From Leptospira sp. WS39.C2 (GTDB lineage Bacteria > Spirochaetota > Leptospiria > Leptospirales > Leptospiraceae): a stretch of 64,000 nt of DNA. Below the pieces are notes generated by a model. The model was not told the DNA's origin, made no database searches, and was given only the letters and a program-made list of their open reading frames with translations. Within the stretch, counting starts at the first letter, position 1. Each line of letters opens with the position of its first letter. Below are positions 18,358 to 26,862 of this stretch, piece by piece. Location: contig NZ_CP162142.1 in assembly GCF_040833965.1 (NCBI RefSeq), positions 434,001 to 498,000 on the forward strand, given 5' to 3'. The translations under genes were made by a program, and so were the position numbers.

Positions 18358-18819
18358 CACTTGTAAATTTCCCCTTCAGCGAATAAACTTTCTTAAAAAT
18401 GGCATGGGCGCCTCGCGTTCGCCTGGCCCTCCGTGGCCAGAGCTCCCGCACGCATACATCCGTGTATGCTGTTCGGCGCCCATGCAATTTTCAAGAAAGG
18501 CCTCGATTTCATTGGGAAATTGCGTACAAGTATAGATTTTACTTAAGAATGAATTGAATTGGGATTCGAACGATTTTGCGCTAGAGTTCGAGTAGCCAAT
18601 TTGGCAAGACACCTTACCTAATCGGCGTTAAATGAATATTTTTCTGGTTATACTTCCATCGATTTTTCTCAGTTTTTGGAAATTTATTTCAAAATTAGAT
18701 TCGCCTTGGATCCAGTCCACTTTCAATAATGGGGAGTTCATCTAATATTCTTCGAAAACCTCTTAAATTGGTTGCGATGAATTATCTAAAATGCAAAGCG
18801 AAATTGTAGGTGGTGTAAA
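18358..18819. other. Non-coding stretch after the tRNA cluster
   Basis: A 462-base region without a convincing gene. It contains the large nested inverted-repeat element at 18388-18499, listed separately. The remaining 320 bases are AT-rich, with a 6-bp inverted repeat near 18563-18593 (TCGAAC/GTTCGA), and should include the promoter of the lipoprotein pseudogene at 18820. A stretch near 18545-18630 has tRNA-like words but no foldable cloverleaf. Confidence 0.6.
18388..18499. repeat. 112-base GC-rich element with 25-base terminal inverted repeats and two inner hairpins
   Basis: The ends (18388-18412 and 18475-18499) are inverted repeats matching at 23 of 25 positions. Between them lie two further perfect hairpins: CTGGCC/GGCCAG (18423-18440) and GCATACA-TCCG-TGTATGC (18452-18469). 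The interior is much richer in GC than the flanks. The layout is that of a miniature inverted-repeat element, a structured recombination site, or a structured RNA. It shares the 10-mer TGGGCGCCTC with the element at 25087-25200. It starts 30 bases after tRNA-His and may also end tRNA transcription. Confidence 0.65.
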
Positions 18820-19964
18820 ATGAAAATGCTTCGAATAGTTCGGCATCGATCGATTCTCTACTTTATTATTACTTTATTAACTTTATATTTTTTCTCGCAT
18901 TGCAAAGGGGAAATTTTTTCCAATATTTGTGATCCCCAAAGCAAAGCATTTTATCAGACTATTGCTTTAAAGTTTGCATTGAATGATAAAAATGTCATTT
19001 GTGGGGTAGGTCCATTAGCTGGAAAAGATATAACAGCATATTCGATTCCATCATTAGGTATATCAGGAATAATTTCAGATTCGAATATCAGTCTCGTATC
19101 TGATACACTCTCTTCTTTTACTCCTTTAGTTGCTAAGTTTACCACCACTGGGCAAAGTGTTTCGATAGGTAACGTGACACAGACTAGTGAGGTAACCTCA
19201 AATTCGTTTTCGTCAAATCTTGTATATACAGTGACTGCTACCGATGGTACCAGTAAGGATTATACCGTTACACTTACTGCTCCAAGAACCTATGGAGGTT
19301 CATCTTTAGTACTTTGGTTCAAGGCAGATAGTCTTAATTTATCTGATGGTGCAAATGTTCAAAACTGGAATGATTCTAGCGGAAGAGGAAATCATCTTAC
19401 ACAAGTTACATTCCCTACAAGACAACCAATATATAAGTTGAATCAGGTAAATGGTCTTCCGGCTCTCAATTTTGCACAAGCATCATTGACATCGATGAGT
19501 TACAGTGGTGGAACTGGTTTTGCATCCATAAACAGTGGATCTTTTTTCTTAGTATTTAAGATGCCACAAATTTGCTTTTGGTTGGACCTGCAAATGGAAG
19601 AGAGATTAATATAGGTGCTTCACCAGGAAATGAGTTGTATCTTTGGCGCAATGGCTCCGGACTAACTCCACCATCTGTAAATTCAATACCTGTCACTGCA
19701 TATATAGCTATTGCAAGCATTCAGAATACTACTGTTAGTTGGCAAGAATACTGGAATGGTGACTTAAAAGGAAATGCAACTTCAAATATTGAAAGTTATG
19801 TGACAGGCACCGTTGGATCCCTTTCCAATGGCAATTTAGATGGAGACATTGCGGAGTTTTTGTATTTCGATTCAGCCTTATCGCAAAATGAAATCGACAA
19901 AGTCTTTTGTTATTTAAGAGCTAAATACAAATTGATAGCTACAACTAAAAGCTGTGGAATATAA
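18820..19964 (+). pseudogene. Frameshifted lipoprotein with cadherin-like and LamG-like domains
   Basis: Two overlapping frames together encode one lipoprotein of about 380 residues. The N-terminus is a lipoprotein signal (hydrophobic run ending LYFFSHC, Cys near 28). Residues about 65-150 form a beta-rich repeat ending in YTVTATDGTSKDYTVTLT, and from about 155 a LamG/concanavalin-like domain begins (SSLVLWFKADSLNLSDGA). At about 19557 the frame slips: restoring one A in TTTAAG gives a continuous reading from FFLVFK into DATNLLLVGPANG and on to the stop at 19962. As written the first frame ends at 19614. It is a genuine disrupted gene, a phase-variable gene, or a sequencing error. Confidence 0.75.
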
Positions 19965-20271
19965 AGAAATTTCAGGTATTGACTCATAAATTCAAAGTCA
20001 CATCCTAAAAACTTGCCTTGTACGAAGATAACTATACTCCAAATCCCCAAGAAAATGAAAGTTTGATAGAAGCGCAGAAGATAACTTGTAATATTTAGTT
20101 ATCGCGAGTTAGGTGTATGTGGGTGGCTATTAGTACATCTCCTATTTTATTCCATTGCTTGGAAGATCGGTTATCATTGTAAAATAAATTTCCTAAATTT
20201 TCATTTTTTGATTTTCTAATTTTAAAAGAAAGAAAGAATTCATACTTTCTCAAATAGGAAGTAGTCAACGT
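19965..20271. other. Intergenic region upstream of the large chemoreceptor
   Basis: A 307-base AT-rich stretch with no credible gene. One perfect 6-bp inverted repeat, GATAAC/GTTATC (20080-20103, 12-base loop), could end transcription of the upstream lipoprotein gene or act as an operator. The promoter for the chemoreceptor gene should lie in the last 150 bases. Nothing else stands out. Confidence 0.5.
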
Positions 20272-22335
20272 ATGCATTCTTATGTTTCAAATTTATCAAT
20301 TCGTCTCAGATTATTCCTCCTACCAATACCAATCTTAGTGTTTTTATTGGTATTACTCGTTTTGTTCATTCAGTCTCAAAATAAGGATATAAAATTTACT
20401 TCCAAAGAGTTACAAGGAATCCAAATCATAAAACCAGTATATTCTGCATACAAAGTTGGATTAACAAAACTTAAAATTGGACAAGAGAATATTGGTGATT
20501 TAAAACCATTAGTGGATACTGGAATCGCCGTTATACTTGAGTCAGGGGTTTTGTCGGAAGAATCAACTTTTCTTAAAAAATGGAAAATACATTTAAATAA
20601 AGAGTCCTTCGATACTGTTTCAGCTAAAACATTTTTAATCGATACACAAGAACTCGCGGTTAAAATTGGTGATCAATCACATTTAATATTAGATCCAGAA
20701 CTCGAATCCTATTATCAAATGGAAATTGTTTTATTCAAAGTTCCTGAATTATGGCAACATGTTGCCCTTTTAAAAGAAGTGATTCGAGATGAATATTTAG
20801 GTGAAAATCGGAATAGTAAACAATTTTTGAGTAGCAGTTTTACTAAAGCGATTATTTCAATCAATGGAATTGAAAATATATGTATCAAAATTGCGAATTC
20901 CAATTTAAAAACTTTAGAAAGTTCCAAAAAATACAAAGATACAATAAATCAGAATATCAACCAATCTAACATTATATGTAAAAAGTATATTGAAGAATTA
21001 AAAAATGTTTTTTTGAAAGAGACCATTAAACCAAATTCTGCAAATGAACTATTTACCATCATTCATAAAGGAACTTCAATTGGTGAAGAAATTCAAAATT
21101 CCTCACTTGAAATTCTGGAAAATTTAATTCAAGATCGATTGTCTGAGCAAGAAGGGCAACGTACGGTTAATATAATTATAGTATTAGTTGCTTTGAGTTT
21201 ATCCATACTTATGATACGTTTTATTTTTCGGAGTATAAATGTACCATTAAAATCGGTGCTTTCAAAAATTGATGAACTATCAAGTGGTGATGCAGATTTA
21301 ACAAAACAAATACCTTCTTTTGGAAAAAATGAAATCGGAGAGATTACTGAATCAATCAATCGTTTTTTAAGTAAATTGAATGATATGATGATTCAATTGA
21401 AACAAGCAGTAAACCAAGTGGAAAAAATCTCGGAACAATTGAAGGATGATGCACTTTTGGTCTCAGATAATGCATCGGGTTTAGCATCTACATCAGAAGA
21501 ATCGGCGGCTTCTTTAGAGGAGTTGTCTTCTTCTTTTGAAATTATGTTTGGATCGATTTCAGATGAAACTAAAAATATTACTAAAATTGCAGAAGAAATT
21601 CGTAACATTGAGTTTTCCATTGTGAATAGCGAAAAGGAACTTTCTCAATTATCAATCGATTCTATCCAATCAACTAAATTAGCTGACAATGGAAACTTAT
21701 CGATCCGGAGTACAGATAGTTCCATGGAAGAAATCAAACTAGTGACAAAAGAAATTTCTGGTATAGTTGATTTGATCACTGAAATATCTGAACAAACTAA
21801 TTTACTCGCTCTCAATGCTAGTATAGAAGCAGCTCGCGCGGGAGATGCTGGAAGAGGATTTGCAGTTGTGGCTGAAGAGATTTCGAAACTAGCAGATAAA
21901 ACACGAATCTCCGTTAAAAATATTATGGTTTTAATTTCAAAAAGTAATACTGCCGTGAATAGCGGAGTAAGTCATGTAAACGATACAGTTAAGGCTCTAA
22001 ATGAAATCGTGGGCCAATCCAATCGAATCCAATTGGGAATTCAAAAGTTAAAAGTTGAAATATCCTCACAATCGAATAGTTTAACAAAAGTTTCTTTTGA
22101 AGTGAAGGAACTACAATCCTTAGCAGAATCAATTGAATTATCTTGCCAAGAACAGAAAAGAACATCTGAGGATATGGTCGTAAGTGTGAATTCACTCTCT
22201 GGGAATGCACAAGAATTGGCTCAAAGTTCTGAAGATTTGAATCGAGTCAGTAGCACAATAAGTGATGTTGCAAAAACAATTTCCAATATTGCTAATTCTT
22301 TTCAAACCAATGATCCAAATGTAACCGCATTATAA
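20272..22335 (+). CDS. Large methyl-accepting chemotaxis protein
   Basis: A 687-residue chemoreceptor unlinked to the che operon. It has one membrane segment at about residues 17-35, a roughly 260-residue periplasmic, mostly helical sensor domain, a second membrane segment near 298-317, and a HAMP domain (about 320-372, with [15 protein letters not shown]). The signalling coil has its tip at [20 protein letters not shown] (about 503-522). The periplasmic domain has no recognised family motif, so the ligand is unknown. The protein is free-standing, with over 200 bases on either side. Its tip differs slightly from the operon MCP (NAS for NAA), so it may use the same or another CheA array. Confidence 0.92.
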   Translation: MHSYVSNLSIRLRLFLLPIPILVFLLVLLVLFIQSQNKDIKFTSKELQGIQIIKPVYSAYKVGLTKLKIGQENIGDLKPLVDTGIAVILESGVLSEESTFLKKWKIHLNKESFDTVSAKTFLIDTQELAVKIGDQSHLILDPELESYYQMEIVLFKVPELWQHVALLKEVIRDEYLGENRNSKQFLSSSFTKAIISINGIENICIKIANSNLKTLESSKKYKDTINQNINQSNIICKKYIEELKNVFLKETIKPNSANELFTIIHKGTSIGEEIQNSSLEILENLIQDRLSEQEGQRTVNIIIVLVALSLSILMIRFIFRSINVPLKSVLSKIDELSSGDADLTKQIPSFGKNEIGEITESINRFLSKLNDMMIQLKQAVNQVEKISEQLKDDALLVSDNASGLASTSEESAASLEELSSSFEIMFGSISDETKNITKIAEEIRNIEFSIVNSEKELSQLSIDSIQSTKLADNGNLSIRSTDSSMEEIKLVTKEISGIVDLITEISEQTNLLALNASIEAARAGDAGRGFAVVAEEISKLADKTRISVKNIMVLISKSNTAVNSGVSHVNDTVKALNEIVGQSNRIQLGIQKLKVEISSQSNSLTKVSFEVKELQSLAESIELSCQEQKRTSEDMVVSVNSLSGNAQELAQSSEDLNRVSSTISDVAKTISNIANSFQTNDPNVTAL

Positions 22336-22369
22336 GTTCAGAATTTAGTTTGAAATTTATTTCATAACA

Positions 22370-22510
22370 ATGACTTTTGGGACTTTTTTCTTTAGCCCAA
22401 GGCAGAAGAAAGTAAAAGAGTTATTGGAAAAAACAATATTGAATTTTTTAGAAATTGAATATCGTGATTTTAAATCTCTCTTAAATGAAGTTTTAAACAA
22501 ATCGAGATGA
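22370..22510 (+). CDS. Possible 46-residue peptide or gene remnant
   Basis: An open frame of 46 codons sits in the 239-base gap after the chemoreceptor. It starts at ATG 22370 and ends TGA 22510. The peptide begins MTFGTFFFSPRQKK and ends in a charged amphipathic helix (EYRDFKSLLNEVLNKSR). No ribosome site precedes the ATG. The helix-rich C-terminus looks like the tail of a larger protein, so this may be what remains of a deleted gene. The call is weak. Confidence 0.25.
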   Translation: MTFGTFFFSPRQKKVKELLEKTILNFLEIEYRDFKSLLNEVLNKSR

Positions 22511-22574
22511 AATTTAGTATTTTCTCCGATTTCTTTCTTGCCGATTCAAAATTAAATAACATAAGTGAATTCAC

Positions 22575-23204
22575 ATGTCCATGAATTCCACTACAAAAAA
22601 AGATTATTGGGTGATCGGTTTTTTATTGTTTCTCTGTTTGGTTCCAAGCATTGCTGGAGTGATTCGCATTTCCCAACTGATAACTGGTTCTGGTTATACG
22701 GTTGAAAATCAAAGGTTTTTTAATGATCCAATTCCAGTTTTGATACATATTGTGGCAGTCCTAATTTATAGTATATTAGGAGTGTTTCAATTTGTTCCAG
22801 GATTTAGGACCAGGAATTTAAAATGGCATCGAACATCAGGTAAGATCTTAGTTTTTTTTGGGTTAACAACCGCTATTTCCGGGTTATGGTTAACTTTAGT
22901 TTATCCAAAAGTACCAACTGATGGTGATTGGTTATTTGGAATTCGGATTGTAGTCGGTTTATGGATGTTAGTCTGTGTGGCATTAGGTTTTATTTATGCC
23001 TTAAAAAACCAATTCAAAATACACAGCCATTGGATGATACGTGGTTATGCAATCGGATTAGGAGCTGGTACACAAGTTTTCACCCATTTACCTTGGTTTA
23101 TCTTTGTTGGTGGTGATCCCTCTGGAATTCCAAGGGATTTAATGATGGGAGCAGGTTGGCTTATCAATTTTTTATTTGCGGAATGGATGATCCGAAAAAA
23201 ATAA
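22575..23204 (+). CDS. DUF2306-type membrane protein
   Basis: A 209-residue protein with six or so membrane helices. The family feature is a histidine-rich pattern: HIVAVLIYSILGVFQFVP, LKWHRTSGKILV near residue 83, and KIHSHWMIRGYAIGLGAGTQVF near residue 148. These conserved histidines could bind a metal or heme, but no member of this family has an established function that the sequence lets me assign. It stands alone upstream of the structured region 23250-23297 and converges on the recombinase gene. Whether it belongs to the putative mobile region cannot be decided here. Confidence 0.75.
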   Translation: MSMNSTTKKDYWVIGFLLFLCLVPSIAGVIRISQLITGSGYTVENQRFFNDPIPVLIHIVAVLIYSILGVFQFVPGFRTRNLKWHRTSGKILVFFGLTTAISGLWLTLVYPKVPTDGDWLFGIRIVVGLWMLVCVALGFIYALKNQFKIHSHWMIRGYAIGLGAGTQVFTHLPWFIFVGGDPSGIPRDLMMGAGWLINFLFAEWMIRKK

Positions 23205-23249
23205 ATTCTTTGGAATAAAATAAGTTTTGTTTTTGAGATTTTGTCTTGC

Positions 23250-23297
23250 GTTAGGGACAAGTAGGGCTTGGTCACCTAACATGGAATGGTAGGTGAC
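23250..23297. repeat. Two overlapping, mutually exclusive hairpins, including a 27-base palindrome
   Basis: GTTAGG (23250-23255) pairs with CCTAAC (23275-23280) around an inner CAAG/CTTG stem. The same CCTA can instead join GTCACCTA (23271-23278) with TAGGTGAC (23290-23297), whose interior adds CAT/ATG. The second fold is a near-perfect 27-base palindrome with arms of 12 bases, one mismatch and a 3-base centre. This size and symmetry resemble the core site of a tyrosine recombinase, and a recombinase gene ends about 170 bases away. No function is shown. Confidence 0.55.
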
Positions 23298-23470
23298 GGA
23301 AGCGAGAGCGCACCCCGGATTGGCCCGACCCTTTGCCGAAGGATAGGAAACTTATTGGGATTGGGGACGCCCTGGTTTTTCTTTTTTTGATATGTAGAAA
23401 ATTGTGAATTTGTTTTTCTGTGCGTTCTAAGGAAGAGGAAGAGTGATGTTTTGGAAAGGTTTTTAATCAA

Positions 23471-24565
23471 TTAGGGATTTGGTTTTTTCATTTGGTCTAG
23501 AGGGCTTTTGATATTTTCCAAACGGCTCCTAGCGACTTTTGTATAAATTTGAGTGGTGCGGACACTTGCGTGTCCGAGTAGGGTTTGGATCATCCTTAAG
23601 TCAGTTCCCAATTCTAATAAATGTGTGGCGAAGGCATGTCGCAAACTATGGAAAGTGACTTTTTTTGAAATCTTTGCTTTAACGGCCGCTTGGTTAAAAA
23701 TGGCCTCAGCGGTTCTGATGTGAAGTGGTCTAGTTCCTGCACCTGGAAATAACCAAGGAATGTTTTTTACTTCATTATAACTATACTTTAGTAACAAATT
23801 GTCCTCACGAAATTTCAAATAATCTTTGAGTTCGAAAATGAGTGAACTTGCAAGTATTGTATAACGATCTTTTTTACCTTTTCCTTGTGTGATTCGGATC
23901 ATATTTCTTTCTAAATCAATATCTTTGATTTTTAAATGGATGACTTCACTCACACGTAAACCGGCTGAATAACTAATAAGTAATAACATTTTGTGTTTTA
24001 GATTGGGTAGGGAATTAAAAATCTCTCTCGTTTCTTCTGCGGACAGAACTTCGGGTAATTTGAGATTTGCTCTGATTCGTGGAAATTTTAGATTTGTGAT
24101 CTGTTTCCTGACTTCTCTAAAGTAAAATATAAATGCTTGTCTGGCACCTCGAATGGTTGCAACTTGTAATGATTTTTCTTTTACAAGGTAGTCCAAATAA
24201 TTTTCAATATCATTTGATACAATGTTTATTGGTAATTTTTCTGTGAAAAGTAAAAGCCGATACAAATGAGAATAATAAGTTTTAGTTGTACAAAACGTAA
24301 AATTTCTTTCTCTTGTTGCTCGAAAAAAATCTTCTAAAATTCCACATTGTTTTGGGATTTCATTGATAAAATATTTTATATCATATTTTGTAAAATCAGC
24401 TAATATCCGTTTTATCGAGTATGTATCGTTAGGGTAAGACCAACTTTTATCTTCAGAATGAAATGCTGCCTTTGGAATTGATTTTGCGATTTTGATATAT
24501 ACTTCTGAGTATGGAAAGTATAAATGGAATCGTTTGTCATTCTTATTGTATTTGAGTTTGATCAT
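23471..24565 (-). CDS. Tyrosine recombinase (Xer/integron-like) with an extra N-terminal domain
   Basis: A 364-residue site-specific recombinase. All catalytic residues are present: Arg204 (SAGLRVSEVIHL), a Lys near 229-232 (GKGKKDR), His306 and Arg309 (FHSLRHAFATHLL), His332 (LLGHASVRTT) and the nucleophile Tyr341 (QIYTKVA). The C-terminus ends IKSPLDQM, as in the group related to integron integrases, but the extra helix insertion of true IntI is absent. Residues 1-75 form an added domain with KSWSYP near 40, resembling the short HARP-like module of some free-standing integrases. A SAM-like DNA-binding domain covers about 77-160. It is flanked by structured non-coding elements on both sides, which suggests mobility or cassette handling. 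Confidence 0.9.
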   Translation of the reverse strand: MIKLKYNKNDKRFHLYFPYSEVYIKIAKSIPKAAFHSEDKSWSYPNDTYSIKRILADFTKYDIKYFINEIPKQCGILEDFFRATRERNFTFCTTKTYYSHLYRLLLFTEKLPINIVSNDIENYLDYLVKEKSLQVATIRGARQAFIFYFREVRKQITNLKFPRIRANLKLPEVLSAEETREIFNSLPNLKHKMLLLISYSAGLRVSEVIHLKIKDIDLERNMIRITQGKGKKDRYTILASSLIFELKDYLKFREDNLLLKYSYNEVKNIPWLFPGAGTRPLHIRTAEAIFNQAAVKAKISKKVTFHSLRHAFATHLLELGTDLRMIQTLLGHASVRTTQIYTKVARSRLENIKSPLDQMKKPNP

Positions 24566-24709
24566 AAAACACCTAACCTAGTTTATTTCATTTAAATAGG
24601 TTGTGAGTTTTTGATTTGGTCCTTGGTTTAGATAAAATTCTTTGAAATGATTGGTTATTTTTTGGTGGGATTGGTCGGGAGATTTGCGAATCTACTATCC
24701 CCGCCCTGA

Positions 24710-24740
24710 ATTGGGTGGGGTTCTAGACCCACCACCCAAT
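24710..24740. repeat. GC-rich perfect hairpin upstream of the recombinase
   Basis: ATTGGGTGG (24710-24718) pairs perfectly with CCACCCAAT (24732-24740), enclosing 13 bases in which GGG/CCC can extend the stem by an alternative fold. The word CCCAATAAG at 24735-24743 recurs in the opposite orientation on the other side of the recombinase (complement at 23351-23359), each followed by a pyrimidine-rich TTTCC or CTCCC. It is probably part of a dispersed repeat. It precedes the small membrane gene at 24852 and could also act in that gene's leader. Confidence 0.45.
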
Positions 24741-24851
24741 AAGCTCCCTCTATCACATCGCTGACAACACGACAAATGAAAATTAATTTTAAGGTTTTTT
24801 TTTCTTGGAATGTTCATGCTTTTGCAAACACTGAAATCTATAGGGAGAATT

Positions 24852-25067
24852 ATGAATTTAGTCACCGTTGGTTTAGGAATTTTTTTTATTATTTATGGGA
24901 TCACCACCTATTTATTACGCCTCTACAAACCGAGTTTTTTTTGGAAATTAGAACCAATGAAACAAAAATGGGGAGAAAAAAGAGGGTATTATGTTCATGT
25001 TTTCAGTTATTCGATTTTGCCAGTTGTATTAGGCATTGTGTACACAATCTTAGGTTTACGGGGTTAA
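24852..25067 (+). CDS. Small two-helix membrane protein
   Basis: A 71-residue protein of unknown function with two membrane segments, about residues 3-21 and 48-66, separated by a basic, aromatic-rich loop (LYKPSFFWKLEPMKQKWG). The start is set at ATG 24852 because TAGGGAG lies at the right distance upstream; a longer frame from 24810 lacks a ribosome site and would give an unlikely leader. The gene is bracketed by structured elements (24710-24740 and 25087-25200) next to the recombinase, the arrangement expected of a small cassette. No family is recognised. Confidence 0.6.
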   Translation: MNLVTVGLGIFFIIYGITTYLLRLYKPSFFWKLEPMKQKWGEKRGYYVHVFSYSILPVVLGIVYTILGLRG

Positions 25068-25086
25068 AGCCAGTTAACGTTTGTTA

Positions 25087-25200
25087 CTTGGGCGCCTCCC
25101 ATTAGTTGTGTCAATGAACATAATATAACAATGGACCGGGCCCTACGCTTCAATCTTTCTCTGGAAGAGAAAGGATTTCCGCTTCGGTCCCTGGCGCAAG
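25087..25200. repeat. 114-base element of three nested stems
   Basis: Three stems nest inside each other. The outer stem is CTTG-gg-CGCC (25087-25096) with GGCG-CAAG (25193-25200). The middle is GGACCG (25133-25138) with CGGTCC (25185-25190). The inner is CTTTCTCT-GGA-AGAGAAAG (25155-25173), extended by one G-T pair. The size, nesting and the shared 10-mer TGGGCGCCTC (25089-25098) link it with the element at 18388-18499. It fills the gap between the small membrane gene and the nadB stop codon, so it may double as a terminator for these convergent genes. Confidence 0.6.
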
Positions 25201-25205
25201 ATATG

Positions 25206-26807
25206 TTATAATTTATGAGAAAGGATTGTATCTTGTCTAGAAGGAGTTCTATCCTCAGGATAATCGGTGCTAAAATGCAATCCCCGACTTTCTTTTCGTA
25301 ATAATGCAGATCTCACAATGAGTTCTGCCACTTTCACTAAATTACGAAGTTCTAATAATCCTATTGATACAGTCGTTCGATTGTAATAATCTTTTACTTC
25401 TTCTGAGATCAGTTTTAATCTTCGTAGTGCACGTTCCAATCTCATATTTGACCGTACAATTCCAACGTAATTACTCATGATGGTTTTGATTTCTATTAAG
25501 TCATGTGAAATTAATACCCATTCTTCCGTATTCGTTGTGCCTTCCTTGTTCCAATCAGGGATCAAATCTGTTTCACTCGAATAATTAAGTTTTCCTTGTG
25601 ATCGTATATCTTCCGCTATGCGATGAGAAAAAACCAAACATTCTAACAAACTATTGGAAGCCAAACGATTCCCACCATGTACACCTGTACAAGTTGTTTC
25701 ACCACATGCATATAAATCAGCAATATTTGTACGTCCAAGAAGGTCTGTGGCAACACCACCGCACATATAATGGGCAGCCGGAACAACAGGGATAGGGTCA
25801 GTTGTGATATCAATTCCCAATTTTTTACAACGTTCGTAAATCGAAGGGAAGTGGCTTATGATGTCATTTGCTGGTCGGTGTGTGATATCAAGAAGCACAT
25901 GAGGTTCACCACGTTTTTTCATAGTATCATCGATTGCTCTTGCTACAATATCCCTTGGCGCCAATTCTCCCATATCATGGTAATCTTTCATAAAAGGACG
26001 ACCACCTATCTCTCGTAAGATGCCGCCGTGACCTCGGACTGCTTCGGAGATTAAAAAACTATTCCCTTGTTCATGGAAGAGGGAAGTGGGATGGAATTGG
26101 TAAAACTCCATATTTTTGACAATCGCACCTGCTCGATATGCACTCGCCACTCCATCTCCCGTAGCGATGTTGGGATTGGTCGTATGTAAATACACTTGGC
26201 CAGCACCGCCAGTAGCTAAGATGGTTTTTTTAGCAAGGACTGGGAAAACTTCACCAGTTTCTGTATCCACTATGTATGCACCATAACAACGTAAAGGTAA
26301 ATTGTCTTTGTCCTTTAAATGGTGTTTGGTGATTAAGTCAACGCAGGCATGATTTTCGAGTATTTGAATGTTTTTGTTGGCGTGAACATTGTCGAGTAGC
26401 GACTGTTCAACGGCACTACCCGTTCGGTCAAGAGAGTGAATGATTCTGTTTTTACTGTGTCCACCCTCTCTAGCCAAATCCAATTCACCAGTTTGGTTTC
26501 TGGTGAATGGAACTCCTAAGTCTAATAGTTCTTTGACTCGAGTTGGTCCTTCTTCCACTAAAACACGAACAGCTTCTAAATCACACAATCCGGCACCCGA
26601 TTCTAGAGTGTCCTGAATGTGTTCTTCGAATTTGTCTTTGTCATCAAAAACAGAAGCAATACCACCTTGTGCATAATTGGTATTGGATTCATAATCAGCT
26701 TTTTTAGTGACAACAACAACCGAACCAAACGGAGCTAATTTTAATGCGGTAAAGAGCCCACTCACTCCGCTTCCAATGATCAGAAAATCTGATTTAATTC
26801 GTGTCAC
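25206..26807 (-). CDS. nadB: L-aspartate oxidase
   Basis: NadB oxidises L-aspartate to iminoaspartate, the first step of de novo NAD synthesis, using FAD. The 533-residue protein has the N-terminal dinucleotide motif [14 protein letters not shown] (about residues 8-21), the [12 protein letters not shown] segment, the active-site region [14 protein letters not shown] (about 112-125), and the helical C-terminal domain of the succinate dehydrogenase flavoprotein family ([17 protein letters not shown]). Tight similarity to NadB over succinate dehydrogenase is shown by the [19 protein letters not shown] region. The partners nadA and nadC are not in this window. The stop codon lies six bases from a structured element. 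Confidence 0.95.
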   Translation of the reverse strand: MTRIKSDFLIIGSGVSGLFTALKLAPFGSVVVVTKKADYESNTNYAQGGIASVFDDKDKFEEHIQDTLESGAGLCDLEAVRVLVEEGPTRVKELLDLGVPFTRNQTGELDLAREGGHSKNRIIHSLDRTGSAVEQSLLDNVHANKNIQILENHACVDLITKHHLKDKDNLPLRCYGAYIVDTETGEVFPVLAKKTILATGGAGQVYLHTTNPNIATGDGVASAYRAGAIVKNMEFYQFHPTSLFHEQGNSFLISEAVRGHGGILREIGGRPFMKDYHDMGELAPRDIVARAIDDTMKKRGEPHVLLDITHRPANDIISHFPSIYERCKKLGIDITTDPIPVVPAAHYMCGGVATDLLGRTNIADLYACGETTCTGVHGGNRLASNSLLECLVFSHRIAEDIRSQGKLNYSSETDLIPDWNKEGTTNTEEWVLISHDLIEIKTIMSNYVGIVRSNMRLERALRRLKLISEEVKDYYNRTTVSIGLLELRNLVKVAELIVRSALLRKESRGLHFSTDYPEDRTPSRQDTILSHKL

Positions 26808-26862
26808 ATTCTATCCAATTTTTGATATTTCAAACAGAACCAATTCCCATAACTAGAATTGA

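Noticed and set aside
18188..18612. Minus-strand open frames over the tRNA cluster and the nested element
   Set aside because: They read through tRNA genes and the GC-rich element antisense; no ribosome site or protein-like composition supports them.
18545..18630. tRNA-like words (GGGATTCGAAC, GTAGCCAATTTGGCAAGACACC) in the region after the tRNA cluster
   Set aside because: No acceptor stem or anticodon arm can be folded on either strand; the words are probably chance or a very degraded remnant.
23276..23470. Minus-strand 64-residue frame ending in the palindromic region
   Set aside because: It lies in GC-rich repeat-like DNA downstream of the recombinase, with Pro/Arg-rich low-complexity translation and no supporting start signals.
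23471..24565. Calling the recombinase a true integron integrase IntI
   Set aside because: The IntI-specific insertion before the HxLRH box is absent; the protein belongs to the related stand-alone group.
24776..25105. 109-residue plus-strand frame overlapping the small membrane gene
   Set aside because: It shares the region with a better-supported frame (start 24852 with a ribosome site and two membrane helices) and has an atypical Cys/Trp/Arg-rich translation.
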